Notes: generated by a model from the sequence alone, not told the origin. 64,000 nt of DNA from a bacterium Scap17 (GCA_013376735.1 VINJ01000001.1:1116001-1180000), one strand, 5' to 3'; counted from the stretch's first letter, positions 43,542 through 52,811 are shown. Numbers and translations are program-made.

Positions 43542-43568
43542 CTTTGGCCTGCAGCCAGACCGCTGCTG

Positions 43569-44519
43569 CTAGACCAGACCGCTCAACTTGAGCACGAAGA
43601 TGCCGGTCGTGATGGTGATACCTGCCATCAGGGTGCTGATGGCGATGATATTGGCGGCCAGGCGGTCATTGCCGCCCATTGCCCGTACCATCACGAAGCT
43701 TGCCGCCGCCGTCGGTGAGGCGAAGAACAGGAACAGCACGCCGAGTTCGGTGCCGCGGAAGCCCAGCAGCACGGCGACGGTGGTCGCCAGCAGTGGCACG
43801 CTGATCATCTTCATCAGACTGGCACTGAGGGCCAGCTTGCGGCCTTCACGCAGCGAGCGCATCGACAGGGTACCGCCGATGCAGATCAATGCCAGCGGCA
43901 GCGTCATGCGTGCGAAGTAATCACCGGAAGTCTCCAGCCACTCGGGCAGCTGCCAGCTGAAGGCCGCGAAGGGCAGGGCGGCCAGCACGCCGAGAATCAA
44001 CGGGTTGGTGATGATACCGCGCGCGATGCCAGTCCAGCTGGTACGGCCATCGCCGAGATAGCTCGACAGCACCACTACCGACAGCATGTTGTAGGACAGG
44101 ATGACGACGCCCATCAGGATGCCGCCCATCGACAGGCCAAGATCGCCATAGAGATTGGCGGCCAACGCCAGTCCGACGATGGCGCAGTTGCCGCGAAATG
44201 CTCCCTGGACCACCTCGCCACGCTCCTTGCGTGGTACGCGCAGAATCGCCCAGCCCCACAGCAGCAGGAAGGTGGCCAGTGTCGCGCAGGCGAAGTAGAT
44301 CAGCATGTCCGGACGCAGGGCGTGATCGAGATCGGCCCGCACGATGGAGAGGAAGACCAGCGCCGGCATGGTGCCCTTGAACACCAGCGATGAGGCGGTG
44401 CTGATGAAGGTGTCGTCGATCCAGCCGAGTCGCTTGAGCCCCAGGCCCAGAAATACCATCGCGAAGACCGGGACGGTGACGTTCAACGTCGCGACGAACA
44501 GTGCCAGCATGTCGTTCAT
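43569..44519 (-). CDS. AEC-family transporter
   Basis: 316-residue auxin-efflux-carrier-family permease with two five-helix halves. Seen: VFAMVFLGLGLKRLGWIDD at the start, the FRGNCAIVGLALAANLYGD crossover region, IITNPLILGVLAALPF and LPLALICIGGTLSM. Bacterial members carry dicarboxylates such as malate or malonate, or related organic acids; substrate here unknown. Ribosome site is a modest GAGACGACTTC. Confidence 0.9.
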   Translation of the reverse strand: MNDMLALFVATLNVTVPVFAMVFLGLGLKRLGWIDDTFISTASSLVFKGTMPALVFLSIVRADLDHALRPDMLIYFACATLATFLLLWGWAILRVPRKERGEVVQGAFRGNCAIVGLALAANLYGDLGLSMGGILMGVVILSYNMLSVVVLSSYLGDGRTSWTGIARGIITNPLILGVLAALPFAAFSWQLPEWLETSGDYFARMTLPLALICIGGTLSMRSLREGRKLALSASLMKMISVPLLATTVAVLLGFRGTELGVLFLFFASPTAAASFVMVRAMGGNDRLAANIIAISTLMAGITITTGIFVLKLSGLV

Positions 44520-44606
44520 GAAGTCGTCTCGCTCATGTTCACCCTTGTCGTGTGCAGGTTGTGGTGTGTCTGATCAGGCCTGATGCCGGTGGTTGCGCCG
44601 CTGACG

Positions 44607-44681
44607 ATAGTAGTGCGTGATGTAGCGGCGCGTGATGTAGTGGCGCGTAATGTGGCGGCGCGTGATGTGTCGGCGCAAGGA
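44607..44681. repeat. Five-copy 15-bp tandem repeat
   Basis: Units such as GTAGCGGCGCGTGAT, GTAGTGGCGCGTAAT and GTGGCGGCGCGTGAT abut exactly. The array ends seven bases from the stop codon of the minus-strand miniprotein. Confidence 0.88.
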
Positions 44682-44687
44682 GCGCCT

Positions 44688-44819
44688 TCAGGCCAGCCAG
44701 AAGCCCGTGATCAAGGCCGCTGCCAGCAAGGCCCAGAACAGCCCGTTGCGCAGACGGGTATCGCGGCGCGGCCTGGAAGACGGCGAGGAGGTAGCGGACT
44801 GCTTGTCATGCTTGGGCAT
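44688..44819 (-). CDS. 43-residue membrane miniprotein
   Basis: A short gene with a Lys/Ser/Pro/Arg-rich cytoplasmic head (MPKHDKQSATSSPSSRPRRD, 20 residues) and one transmembrane helix (NGLFWALLAAALITGFWLA) running to the C-terminus. The ATG has AGGA seven bases upstream. Positive-inside charge distribution argues for a genuine single-span membrane peptide with its C-terminus out. No family recognised; could be a regulatory miniprotein or small stress peptide. It stands alone between two 15-bp repeat arrays. Confidence 0.55.
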   Translation of the reverse strand: MPKHDKQSATSSPSSRPRRDTRLRNGLFWALLAAALITGFWLA

Positions 44820-44844
44820 CGAGGGGTCCTGTCCAGCAAGATTA

Positions 44845-44889
44845 AATGAAGGCTCACAGAATGAAGGCTCAACGTGTGAAGGCTCTGGC
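44845..44889. repeat. Three-copy 15-bp tandem repeat
   Basis: AATGAAGGCTCACAG, AATGAAGGCTCAACG, TGTGAAGGCTCTGGC, just upstream of the miniprotein start on its strand. Confidence 0.8.
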
Positions 44890-45337
44890 AGGCAGACCGC
44901 CGGCCAGCAAGGCGCTCTGACAACGGCGCGTGCCTGTCATCCGCCCAGCATATCAGGCTTTCCTTAGACTCAGGGATAGTCGTTCAGTTCTGGGCTAGTG
45001 GTTCAGCTCTGGTATCAGGTTCTGCTGTGCGAATGCCGCCAACCAAGGGCGCGTGTGGGCGTGATGATCGAGAAGACAGGCGCCACGATACGCCTTGAGG
45101 GCCGGCAAAGGGCGGAATAGACGCCATAACCGCGCGAGTGGTGACTGCGCGCGTACTCCTGCTTGGCGAGCGCAGGCTGTCGGCTTACCCTGTGCGCTGC
45201 ATTGTCATCTGTCACGGCCATCTCTCAAGATCAGCCGCCGGAGCCACGATCATCTTCCGGCCTCATGATCACCTGCCGGAACCATCAGTCCCGGCTACGC
45301 ATTGCCCCTATCAGGAAAAGTACAAGGAGCGGGTATC

Positions 45338-46579
45338 TTGCAGGACCCATACACGACCTCTGCGTCATCCTCTGCCGCGGCGTCCTCTGCTGTGACTCGC
45401 TCTGCGGCAACTCGATCTGCGTCAATCCCCGAGCGCGCGTCTGACGATCCGTCCGCTTCCCCGGCGTTGTTGGTCAGTCGCGGGCTCGGGCGTCAATTCG
45501 GTCAGCAACAGGCCGTCACCGGGCTGACCTTCACGGCCTCGCGTGGTGAGGTCATCGGCCTGCTGGGGCCCAATGGCGCCGGCAAGACCACCAGCCTGCG
45601 CATGCTGGCGGGCACGCTCGCCGCCACCCAGGGGCAGCTGGAGCTGGAAGGCGAAGCCTTCGATGGTCGCGCCAGTCAGCGCCAGCTCAATCGCCTCAAG
45701 CGTCGCATCGGCTATCTGCCGGAGGGCGCACCCCTGTGGCCGCAGCTGACGGTGCGCGAGAGTCTCGAGTGCGTGGCGGGTCTGCATGGGTTGTCGCGCA
45801 AGGTGCGTAATGATCGCCTTTCGGCATTGATGGATCGCCTGGATATCACGCCTTTCGCCAATCAATTGTGCGCTGTGTTATCCAAAGGCTATCGGCGTCG
45901 CGTGGCGCTGGCGATGGCGTTGACCCATGATCCGGACGTCCTGCTGCTCGATGAGCCCACCGATGGGCTGGACCCGCTGCAGAAGGACAGCGTGCGCGTC
46001 TTCATTCGTGAGCTGGGTCGCGAGCGTCTGATCATCGTCTCCACTCATCTTCTGGAGGAAGTGCCTCGCATCTGTGACCGCGTACTGGTCATGGCCAATG
46101 GCCAGCTGGGCTTCGATGATACGCCGGAGGCGCTGGCCGCGACCTCCGTCAGCGAAGGCATCCTGGGGGGCAGTCGTTCGCGCTACGGCGCGGGGTATGG
46201 CGCGAGTTCCAGTCTGCCGGTATGGCGAGTGACGTTGAGTCGGGCCTTGAGCGAGCGCGAACTGGCCAGTGTCTCGCGTCTGCCGGGCGTGGCGGCCATC
46301 ACGCCCGTCAAGCCCGGCGATGCCATGGCGCTTGACAAGTCGCCGCTGGTGATCTCGACCGGTGCCGTGCTGCGACTGGCCGGGCGTCTCCATCAGGACC
46401 CGCGCCCCGCGCTGGCACGCTGGTGCAGCTACATGGAAATCCGCCTCGATGAATGTGTCCACGAACGGGGCGATATCGAGGTCGCGTTCCGCCAGCTGGT
46501 GACGCGCATGGCGGAGCAGCCCTCGCCGCTGCCGATGCGCAGGCAGGCACCGCGCGCAGATCAGGAGGTGTCGTCATGA
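45338..46579 (+). CDS. Gld-type ABC transporter ATP-binding protein
   Basis: 413 residues. ATPase core: Walker A GLLGPNGAGKTTSLRML, signature-like LSKGYRRRVALAMAL, Walker B DPDVLLLDEPTDGLDP and the switch STHLLEE, with GYLPEGAPLWPQLTVRESL typical of GldA/NatA-type exporters. A 100-residue C-terminal domain follows. The start is probably TTG: AAGGAGC lies seven bases before it, whereas no site precedes the earlier TTG. The first 45 residues are encoded by a 15-bp repeat array (SAAAS/SAVTR/SAATR). Overlaps the permease gene by four bases. Confidence 0.9.
   Translation: MQDPYTTSASSSAAASSAVTRSAATRSASIPERASDDPSASPALLVSRGLGRQFGQQQAVTGLTFTASRGEVIGLLGPNGAGKTTSLRMLAGTLAATQGQLELEGEAFDGRASQRQLNRLKRRIGYLPEGAPLWPQLTVRESLECVAGLHGLSRKVRNDRLSALMDRLDITPFANQLCAVLSKGYRRRVALAMALTHDPDVLLLDEPTDGLDPLQKDSVRVFIRELGRERLIIVSTHLLEEVPRICDRVLVMANGQLGFDDTPEALAATSVSEGILGGSRSRYGAGYGASSSLPVWRVTLSRALSERELASVSRLPGVAAITPVKPGDAMALDKSPLVISTGAVLRLAGRLHQDPRPALARWCSYMEIRLDECVHERGDIEVAFRQLVTRMAEQPSPLPMRRQAPRADQEVSS
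45371..45430. repeat. Four-copy 15-bp tandem repeat at an ABC gene 5' end
   Basis: TCTGCCGCGGCGTCC, TCTGCTGTGACTCGC, TCTGCGGCAACTCGA, TCTGCGTCAATCCCC; a 12-base partial copy precedes them. Confidence 0.85.
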
Positions 46580-49341
46580 GGGCCGTTCTCGCGCTGGTCC
46601 GCCGTGACCTGCATCAGGCACTGACACAAGGCGCCAGCTGGTCGCTGCTGGTGGTGATGGCGGTGCTGGCGCCGCTGGGGGCCTTCGAGGTGGGCGATCT
46701 GCTGGCACGTGATCGCGCCGATCTTGGCTCGCTTTGGCAGGTGTTGCCCTGGTTGCTGGTGCTGTGGACGCCGCTGCTGGCCCTGCGCGGCTGGCCGGAA
46801 GAGCGTGCCAACGGCCTGCTCGAATGGCTGTCCGGCCTCGGGCTGGGGGCCTGGCGACTGGCCAGCGCACGCTTGATCAGTGCCAGCGTGCTGGGCTGGC
46901 TGGGGCTTGCGATGACGGCGCCGCTGGTGGTGTTGGTCCATTGGCTCGGCACGCCGGATCTCGGCCTGATGCTCAGCGGCTATCTGGGCATGGTGCTGCT
47001 GGTGATGGCGCTGGCCAGTCTCGGTCAGGCGCTGGCGGTGCGCGCGCCTTCTGCGCTGTCGGCGTGGCTCGGGGCGCTGGTGCTGGGCCTGGCGCTGATG
47101 CTGCCGGGCACACCTGCGGTGACGAGCCAGCTGGCTCAGCATCTGGCACCGCACTGGGTGCAGCTGCTCGATCTGATCAGCTTGCCGGCGCATCTGACGC
47201 CTTTCAGTGAAGGCCGGCCGATCTGGCTCGATGCCAGCTACTTCCTGCTGCTGACTCTGGCCGGGCTGGTGCTGCAGGCGCGCGGCCTCAGTCAGGAACG
47301 CCATGCACGCAAGCAGGCGCCACGGTGGCTGGTCACGGCGGCACTGGCGGCTGCGGTCACCGCGCTATTGCTGGCTGGCGTGCGCCTGCCGCCGCTGCTG
47401 ACGGCCGACGGCCACAACCCGCTCACCCGCGCGCATGATCTGACCGCCACGCGTCAGCACAGCCTGAGCCCTGCCAGCCGTGCGGTGCTCGGTGGCCTCG
47501 AGGCACCGGTGACATTGACCTTCGCCTACAGCGAACGCTTCGCCGCCGACCTGCCGCAGCTGCGTGAACTGGCGACACGGATCGAGACGCGTCTGGCCGC
47601 CTTCGCGCGTGAGCCGCAGATACGCCTCAAGCGTGTCGACCCTGCGCCGGACAGTGCAGACTTCGCGGATCTCGAGGCGCAGGGCTTGACCGCGCTGTCA
47701 TTGCCGGGCGGTGAAGAGATGCTGTTCGGGCTGGTGGTGGATGGCCCCTACGCCGAACGCCGCGCCATTCCGCTTCTCAAGGCGGCGGATATCGGCGGGC
47801 TGGAAGCGCGGGTGACACGCCAGATCCAGGAAGTCTCGCGCACCGAGCCACCGCGCCTGGGTGTCGTCTCGCGTTTGCCGGTAATGGGGAAGCCCAGCCT
47901 GGAGCAGGGCAGAGCACTGGGCAGCTGGGGCCTGATGGAGCATCTCAATGCACGCCTGCGCATCGACTGGCTGTCGGCCGGTGATGATGCCTCGCGCCCG
48001 ATCGCCGATCAGGATGCGTTGCTGGTGATTGCGCCGCGGCTGTTGCCGGTCAAGACGCTGGAGGCCATCACGGCCTATCTCGAGCGTGGCGGCCGGGTGT
48101 TGATGCTGGTGGACCCGCTGCCCGAAATGCTCGATCAGCCGGCGCCGGCTTCCGAGGCGCTCGAGGCCTTGCTGGCGCGCGCCGGGCTTGAATCACGCGC
48201 GGGCGAGGTGGTGGCGGATGCACAGCTGGCCTTGCCGATCGGCTTGCTGGACGGCACCCGTGCGCTGAGCCCGACACTGCTCGGGTTAAGCGCTGCGCAG
48301 CTGTCGGACGCCGCGCTCAACCTCAATGTCGAGCAACTGGTGATGTCCAGCGCGGGCTGGTTGGCGCCGCTGTCTGATGCAGCAGACGCATCATCGAAAG
48401 GCCCGGGAGCGCAGGAAGCGCCGTTGCAGTGGCTGATTCGTGCCAGTGATGAGGCGCGCCTGATTCCGGCCGCGCGTGTCCATGCCAGTCGCATGGACCC
48501 GCGTCCGCTGTCGGGGCTGGCGGGGGAAGCGCCGCCGGCTGGTGGCCTGGCGGTGTTGGCGCAATGGCCCTCGACAGGCGCGCAGGGTGGCCAGTTGCTG
48601 GTGGTCAGCGATGTCGACATGGCTAGTGACCGTCTGTGGCGGCGCACGGCAGCGGATGGCAGCGAGCAGGCCCTCAATGCCAATGCGCGCTGGCTGGAAA
48701 ATGCCGTGGACCTGCTGGCGGGCAGCCCCGAGCTGGTCGCCCTGCGTGCGCGTGCCCATCAGGTGCGCGAGCTGACGCGCCTGCATCAACTGGCCGATCG
48801 TCAGGCCGCCGAGGAGACCCGGCTGCGCAATGACTGGCAGACGCGTCTGAGTGCGCTCGGCGCGACGCCGGTATCTGGCAAGGCCGAAGCCGCGCAGCAA
48901 AGCGACGCCCTGGCGGCGATGCAGAATGACTTCGAGGACGCGTTGTCACGCCAGCAGCGTGAGGCGAATGCCGAGCGTGATGCCCTGCGCCGCGAGCTGC
49001 GCCTGTGGACGCTGCTGGCCTTGCCGGTGGCGTTGAGCTTGCTCGGCGAGCTGATCTGTTGGCGCCGCTATCGCGCCAGCCGTCGCGCGGGCTATCAGTC
49101 GACAGGGCGTCTGTCAGGGCACGGTCAGCCCAGCGGGAAGCGCAACGCCGAACGAAATGAACAGCGTAAGGAACAACGCAATGAGCAGCGCAATTCACAG
49201 CACAGCGCCCGCTCCGCGAGTGACGCCGCCACAAGCACTTCGACAGGCTCTATCAAGTCGACCGCAGGCAAGGCAGCTTCAGGCAAGGCGGCTTCAGGCA
49301 AGACAAGACCGAGCGATACTACTCAGTCGGGAGGTGATTGA
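46576..49341 (+). CDS. Fused GldF-like permease and GldG-like protein
   Basis: 921 residues. Residues 1-240: six-helix ABC-2 permease (RRDLHQALTQGASWSLLVVM, WPEERANGLLEWLSGLGLGA). A further helix near 265 leads to a large periplasmic GldG/IFT52-like region with LTRAHDLTATRQHSLSPASR, VTLTFAYSERFAADLPQLRE and VLMLVDPLPEMLDQP, then coiled coil and a final helix. In many bacteria these are two genes; here they are one. Tail is low complexity with 12-bp (NEQR/KEQR) and 15-bp repeats. Start AGGAGGTGTCGTC. Exported substrate unknown; homologues serve gliding in Bacteroidetes, but not here. Confidence 0.88.
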   Translation: MRAVLALVRRDLHQALTQGASWSLLVVMAVLAPLGAFEVGDLLARDRADLGSLWQVLPWLLVLWTPLLALRGWPEERANGLLEWLSGLGLGAWRLASARLISASVLGWLGLAMTAPLVVLVHWLGTPDLGLMLSGYLGMVLLVMALASLGQALAVRAPSALSAWLGALVLGLALMLPGTPAVTSQLAQHLAPHWVQLLDLISLPAHLTPFSEGRPIWLDASYFLLLTLAGLVLQARGLSQERHARKQAPRWLVTAALAAAVTALLLAGVRLPPLLTADGHNPLTRAHDLTATRQHSLSPASRAVLGGLEAPVTLTFAYSERFAADLPQLRELATRIETRLAAFAREPQIRLKRVDPAPDSADFADLEAQGLTALSLPGGEEMLFGLVVDGPYAERRAIPLLKAADIGGLEARVTRQIQEVSRTEPPRLGVVSRLPVMGKPSLEQGRALGSWGLMEHLNARLRIDWLSAGDDASRPIADQDALLVIAPRLLPVKTLEAITAYLERGGRVLMLVDPLPEMLDQPAPASEALEALLARAGLESRAGEVVADAQLALPIGLLDGTRALSPTLLGLSAAQLSDAALNLNVEQLVMSSAGWLAPLSDAADASSKGPGAQEAPLQWLIRASDEARLIPAARVHASRMDPRPLSGLAGEAPPAGGLAVLAQWPSTGAQGGQLLVVSDVDMASDRLWRRTAADGSEQALNANARWLENAVDLLAGSPELVALRARAHQVRELTRLHQLADRQAAEETRLRNDWQTRLSALGATPVSGKAEAAQQSDALAAMQNDFEDALSRQQREANAERDALRRELRLWTLLALPVALSLLGELICWRRYRASRRAGYQSTGRLSGHGQPSGKRNAERNEQRKEQRNEQRNSQHSARSASDAATSTSTGSIKSTAGKAASGKAASGKTRPSDTTQSGGD
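49267..49311. repeat. Three-copy 15-bp repeat at the 3' end of the Gld fusion gene
   Basis: GGCAAGGCAGCTTCA, GGCAAGGCGGCTTCA, GGCAAGACAAGACCG encode GKAAS, GKAAS, GKTRP close to the stop. Confidence 0.8.
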
Positions 49342-50687
49342 TGGGGCGCTTCAATCGGGCGGGATGGGCACTGACGGCGCTGGTCTCCGTAGCTGCGGCG
49401 ACGGCGCTCACCGCAGGGCCGTCACTGCTGGAATCGCTGCGCTCAGGCGCCGCCACGGGCGGAGCAGACCCTGCCCAGTGGCAAAGTGATTCGCTGATGA
49501 CAGTCGCTGCGGGTCAGTCAGGCGTCTTGCAGCCCTTGCCGCTGCTGTCGCAGGTGGCCGCTTCGGCGCAACGTATCGGCATTCGGCGTGGCGCAGAGGC
49601 CAGTCAGGACTGGTTGAGTCTGGCGCGTGGGCCCGCAGGCGACTGGCAGATCACCTCATTGGCCGGCTGGCCTGTCCGCCAGGGCAAGGTGGAGGCGTTG
49701 GTGAGTCAGCTGGGCGAGGCACAACTGCGCACGCGCAAGCCGGCCACGGACGAGGCACTTGAAGCGCTGGGCTTCAGCGCGCAGTCACCGCTGCTGAGCG
49801 TGAAGGGCAATGGCGCTCAGGTGAGTCTGCAACTGGGCGCCAGGCCCGCGGCGGCAACGCAGGTGAACGGCGCGGGCAATGCTGAGTTGGCGGGGCGTTA
49901 CGTGCGATGGGTGCCGTCGCCCTCGGACGTGAAAGTCAAAGGCTCCTCCACCATGAATGGGGCGGATGGCGCGCCGGTCTGGGAGTTGACGCGCGATGTC
50001 GGGTTGCCGGATTGGCGCGGCGGCATGGCGCCCAGTGAAGTGCTGGATGTCACCGAGCTGCGCAGTGACGCCGCGGTATACAAACCGCTGAGTCGCCTGG
50101 ATATCTCGCTGGCGGCGTCTGCGCTTTCGTCTTCAGTCCGAGGTGCGTCAGCACGGCAAGCGCCGCTGGTGCGAGGCCTGGCACCTGACAGCGACGCTGC
50201 CCATGAGATTCTCGCTGCGCTGTCGCCACTGACGCAGAATGACCTGCGCCCCCGCGCCTCCACGCCTGAAAGCGGCGCAGCCCAGCCAGACGGCTGGCAG
50301 CCCGCCGTGACGCTGACCCTCAACTGGTCGCGCCCCTCGCTCCATTACCGTCAGCATGAGCAGCTCAGTGATCGCACCCAGCTGGTGCTGGCCATCGCGG
50401 CGGGCAGCAAGCCCTGGGCGCGGCTGACGCTCTCCGGCAAGGGGTGGCCACCTGAACTGGTCGCGCGCGTGAATGCCGTCGAGATACAGGTCAATGGCGC
50501 GCTGCGTAATCATCTGCTGGCACTGGGCGCGAGGGCGTTGCAAGACGAACCCATTGAGCTCACGGCTGTCGCGATTCAGGCGGCACTGGCGGTCAGTCGT
50601 GCCTTGGCGCTGCCTGAGCCGGAAGCCGCCGAGCCGAGCACGGAAACCGCCGCTGCGCTGGTGCCGGCGGCCATGGAGGAGGAGTGA
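49341..50687 (+). CDS. DUF4340-domain protein of the Gld-type ABC operon
   Basis: 448 residues with an N-terminal anchor (GWALTALVSVAAATALTAG) and a periplasmic DUF4340-like domain: DWLSLARGPAGDWQITSLAG, VEALVSQLGEAQLRTRKPAT and DEALEALGFSAQSPLLSVKG are the typical motifs. Such genes regularly follow GldG homologues and probably form the outer face of the same complex. The ATG overlaps the upstream stop as TGATG behind GGGAGGTGATTG. Confidence 0.85.
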   Translation: MGRFNRAGWALTALVSVAAATALTAGPSLLESLRSGAATGGADPAQWQSDSLMTVAAGQSGVLQPLPLLSQVAASAQRIGIRRGAEASQDWLSLARGPAGDWQITSLAGWPVRQGKVEALVSQLGEAQLRTRKPATDEALEALGFSAQSPLLSVKGNGAQVSLQLGARPAAATQVNGAGNAELAGRYVRWVPSPSDVKVKGSSTMNGADGAPVWELTRDVGLPDWRGGMAPSEVLDVTELRSDAAVYKPLSRLDISLAASALSSSVRGASARQAPLVRGLAPDSDAAHEILAALSPLTQNDLRPRASTPESGAAQPDGWQPAVTLTLNWSRPSLHYRQHEQLSDRTQLVLAIAAGSKPWARLTLSGKGWPPELVARVNAVEIQVNGALRNHLLALGARALQDEPIELTAVAIQAALAVSRALALPEPEAAEPSTETAAALVPAAMEEE

Positions 50688-50754
50688 GGTGTTCCATGGG
50701 CCAAAGGGAGGAGTGGCGCCCATGGGGCGGGGCTGGCATGCTGTTGACTATATT

Positions 50755-50768
50755 TAAACAACCGTTTG
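50755..50768. promoter_or_regulatory. PsrA-like palindrome upstream of the lipase operon
   Basis: TAAAC, AACC centre, GTTTG fits the PsrA operator pattern (C/G)AAAC-N2-4-GTTT(G/C) with one flank mismatch. It lies six bases after a TTGACT hexamer (50744-50749), where binding would block a promoter. Confidence 0.45.
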
Positions 50769-50813
50769 TCTGGTCGCGTCAGGGACGGCGGCCCGTGGTA
50801 AGGAGACCTTGCG

Positions 50814-51788
50814 ATGAATGCCACCTCACGGCAACCCCGGCCCGGGCAGCACTTGTCCGAACCTTCCATGTGCGAAAAGACCTTGTCCGAACAGGACGGC
50901 ACTGACCCGGCCAGCTTGAATGCGGACACCGAGCGTCCGGTACTGGCCTTCGCGCATGCCAATGGCTTCACCGGTGCCTGCTACAAGAGCCTGTTGGCGC
51001 CGCTGGCCGAGCACTTCAATCTGCTGCCGGTGGACCGACTGGCGCATGACCCTGCCTATCCGGTCGGCAACAATCTGATCTCGCTGCGTGATGAGTGGCT
51101 GGCATGTCTGGACGCCGCGCTGGGGCCGCTGCCCGCGGCGGGCGGCACCGGGCGCAAGGTGATCGGGGTCGGCCATTCGCTGGGAGGCATCGTCAATTAC
51201 ATGGCGGCGCTCAAGCAGCCGGAGCGCTTCCACTGCCTCGTGCTGCTCGACCCGCCGTTGATGCTGGGCCGCGATGCGCTGGGCATGAAGGTCGCCAAGC
51301 GCTTCGGCTTCATTGATCGTGTCACTCCGGCGGGCCGTACCCGTGGGCGTCGCGCACGCTGGGACTCCCGTCAGGCCATGCAGGATTACCTGCGCCGTCG
51401 CTCGCTGTTCGCCAACTTCACGCCAGAAGCGCTGGACGACTACATCGACAACGCCACCCATCGTCACGCGGATGGCAGCCTGTCGTTGAGCTTCGATACC
51501 CGTCATGAGGTCGAGATCTTCCGCCACCTCAGCGATCACCTGTCAGGCTCACCGGCGAAACTGGCGGTGCCGGTCAGGATTCTGGCCGGCGCCCAGTCTG
51601 ATCTGCTCACGCCGGCGCGTCAGGCACGCCTACGCCGCGCCGGGCTGACGGTGGAGCATGTCCGGGGAGGACATATGTATCCCTTTGAATACCCACAAGA
51701 GACGCGCGCCGCGCTGCTGGCGGCCATCGCCGACCTCGCGCCGCCGAATATACTTCCGCCAGGCCTGCTGGCCGAGAGGCAATCATGA
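50814..51788 (+). CDS. Alpha/beta hydrolase
   Basis: 324-residue alpha/beta-hydrolase. AFAHANGFTGACYKSLLAPL gives the HxNG oxyanion loop, GVGHSLGGIVNYMAAL the nucleophile elbow with Ser, and a C-terminal VRGGHMYPFEYP the catalytic His. The acid is probably the Asp in LAGAQSDLLTP. A 40-residue polar leader precedes. Substrate unknown, perhaps an ester or acyl lipid. Ribosome site AAGGAGACCTTGCG; overlaps the next gene by four bases. Confidence 0.88.
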   Translation: MNATSRQPRPGQHLSEPSMCEKTLSEQDGTDPASLNADTERPVLAFAHANGFTGACYKSLLAPLAEHFNLLPVDRLAHDPAYPVGNNLISLRDEWLACLDAALGPLPAAGGTGRKVIGVGHSLGGIVNYMAALKQPERFHCLVLLDPPLMLGRDALGMKVAKRFGFIDRVTPAGRTRGRRARWDSRQAMQDYLRRRSLFANFTPEALDDYIDNATHRHADGSLSLSFDTRHEVEIFRHLSDHLSGSPAKLAVPVRILAGAQSDLLTPARQARLRRAGLTVEHVRGGHMYPFEYPQETRAALLAAIADLAPPNILPPGLLAERQS

Positions 51789-52753
51789 GCACTGATCAAT
51801 CCGTTCAGGACATTGCAGAGGCTCCCCTGAGCGCCAACGTTACGCTGCGTGAGCGTCGCTTCCCACGTCGCACTGGCGGAGAGCTGGCGGCCCTGGAGTG
51901 GGCGCCTGCCGAGCACGCCGAGCAGGCACCGACGTGGCTGGCGCTGCATGGCTGGCTTGACAATGCCGCCAGCTTCAGTCGCCTGGCGCCGCTGTTGTGT
52001 GAGCGGCTCGGCATTCGTCTCATCGCCATCGACATGGTCGGTCACGGGCGCTCGAGTCCGCTGGGTGAGCACGGTGATTATGCGGTGTGGGATTACTGTC
52101 ACGATGTGATCGAGGCGCTGGAAGGCCTGTATGACGAGGGGCTGCCGCGCGCGCCGGTCACGGTGATGGCGCACTCGCTGGGGGCGGCGGTGGCGGGGCA
52201 GGTGGCTGCGGCGCTGCCGGAATATATCGCGCGCCTGGTGCTGATCGATGGCATCGGCGCGCTCTCCACGCCGGCATCGGAGGTGGTCGATCAGCTGCGC
52301 CGCGGATTGCTGGCACGCCACGCGCAGCCGGCCAGACGCGCCGCTACGCGACGTGCCCATTATCGTCATGTCGAGGACGCCGTGGTGGCGCGGGTTGCGG
52401 GAGGTGTCACGCCCATTGATGCCGATACGGCGCGGCCGATCGTCGAGCGCAACCTCGAGGTGCTGGAAGACGGTGGCCTGCGACTGAGAAGTGACCGTCG
52501 CCTGCTGCGGCCTTCATTGATGCGCTACACCCCGGAGCAGGTGCTGGCGTTATTGGCGGCGTTGACCCAGCCGGTACTGCTGATCGAGGGCGAGCAGGGT
52601 ATTCTGACCATAAGGCACGAAGCACAGCAGGCGCGTGATGCCGTGAAGCGGCTCGAGCGTCGCGTCTTGCCGGGTGGCCACCACCTGCATCTGGAGCCAC
52701 CGCATGTGGCGGCGGTCGCCGATGCCATCGTCGAGTGGGTCAGCTCGCAATGA
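51785..52753 (+). CDS. Alpha/beta hydrolase
   Basis: 322 residues. WLALHGWLDNAASFSRLAPL (HGW oxyanion loop), DMVGHGRSSPLGEHGDY, nucleophile elbow VMAHSLGAAVAGQV, and GGHHLHLEPPHVAAV with the His. Sequence style resembles the serine hydrolase-like (SERHL)/YbfF branch. The first and second hydrolases share little sequence, so this is not a recent duplication. Coupled to the first by ATGA; likely same transcript as the patatin gene 58 bases on. Confidence 0.88.
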   Translation: MSTDQSVQDIAEAPLSANVTLRERRFPRRTGGELAALEWAPAEHAEQAPTWLALHGWLDNAASFSRLAPLLCERLGIRLIAIDMVGHGRSSPLGEHGDYAVWDYCHDVIEALEGLYDEGLPRAPVTVMAHSLGAAVAGQVAAALPEYIARLVLIDGIGALSTPASEVVDQLRRGLLARHAQPARRAATRRAHYRHVEDAVVARVAGGVTPIDADTARPIVERNLEVLEDGGLRLRSDRRLLRPSLMRYTPEQVLALLAALTQPVLLIEGEQGILTIRHEAQQARDAVKRLERRVLPGGHHLHLEPPHVAAVADAIVEWVSSQ

Positions 52754-52811
52754 GTGATGCACCCTGTGCCGTATCCGTTCATCTATCATCATCTGCAGCG
52801 GGAGACATGCC

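Larger units (their letters stand above)
44520..45337. other. Long gap with two repeat arrays and one miniprotein gene
   Basis: About 820 bases between the AEC gene and the ABC operon. It contains a 15-bp five-copy array, a 43-codon gene, a second 15-bp three-copy array and a 19-bp pair (44978-45015). A frame on the minus strand reading toward 44995 (ending LIPELNH) has protein-like composition but no start codon. Confidence 0.6.

Noticed and set aside
45338-50687. Gliding motility system
   Set aside because: Only the ABC part has Gld resemblance; no other gliding or type IX secretion genes are present.
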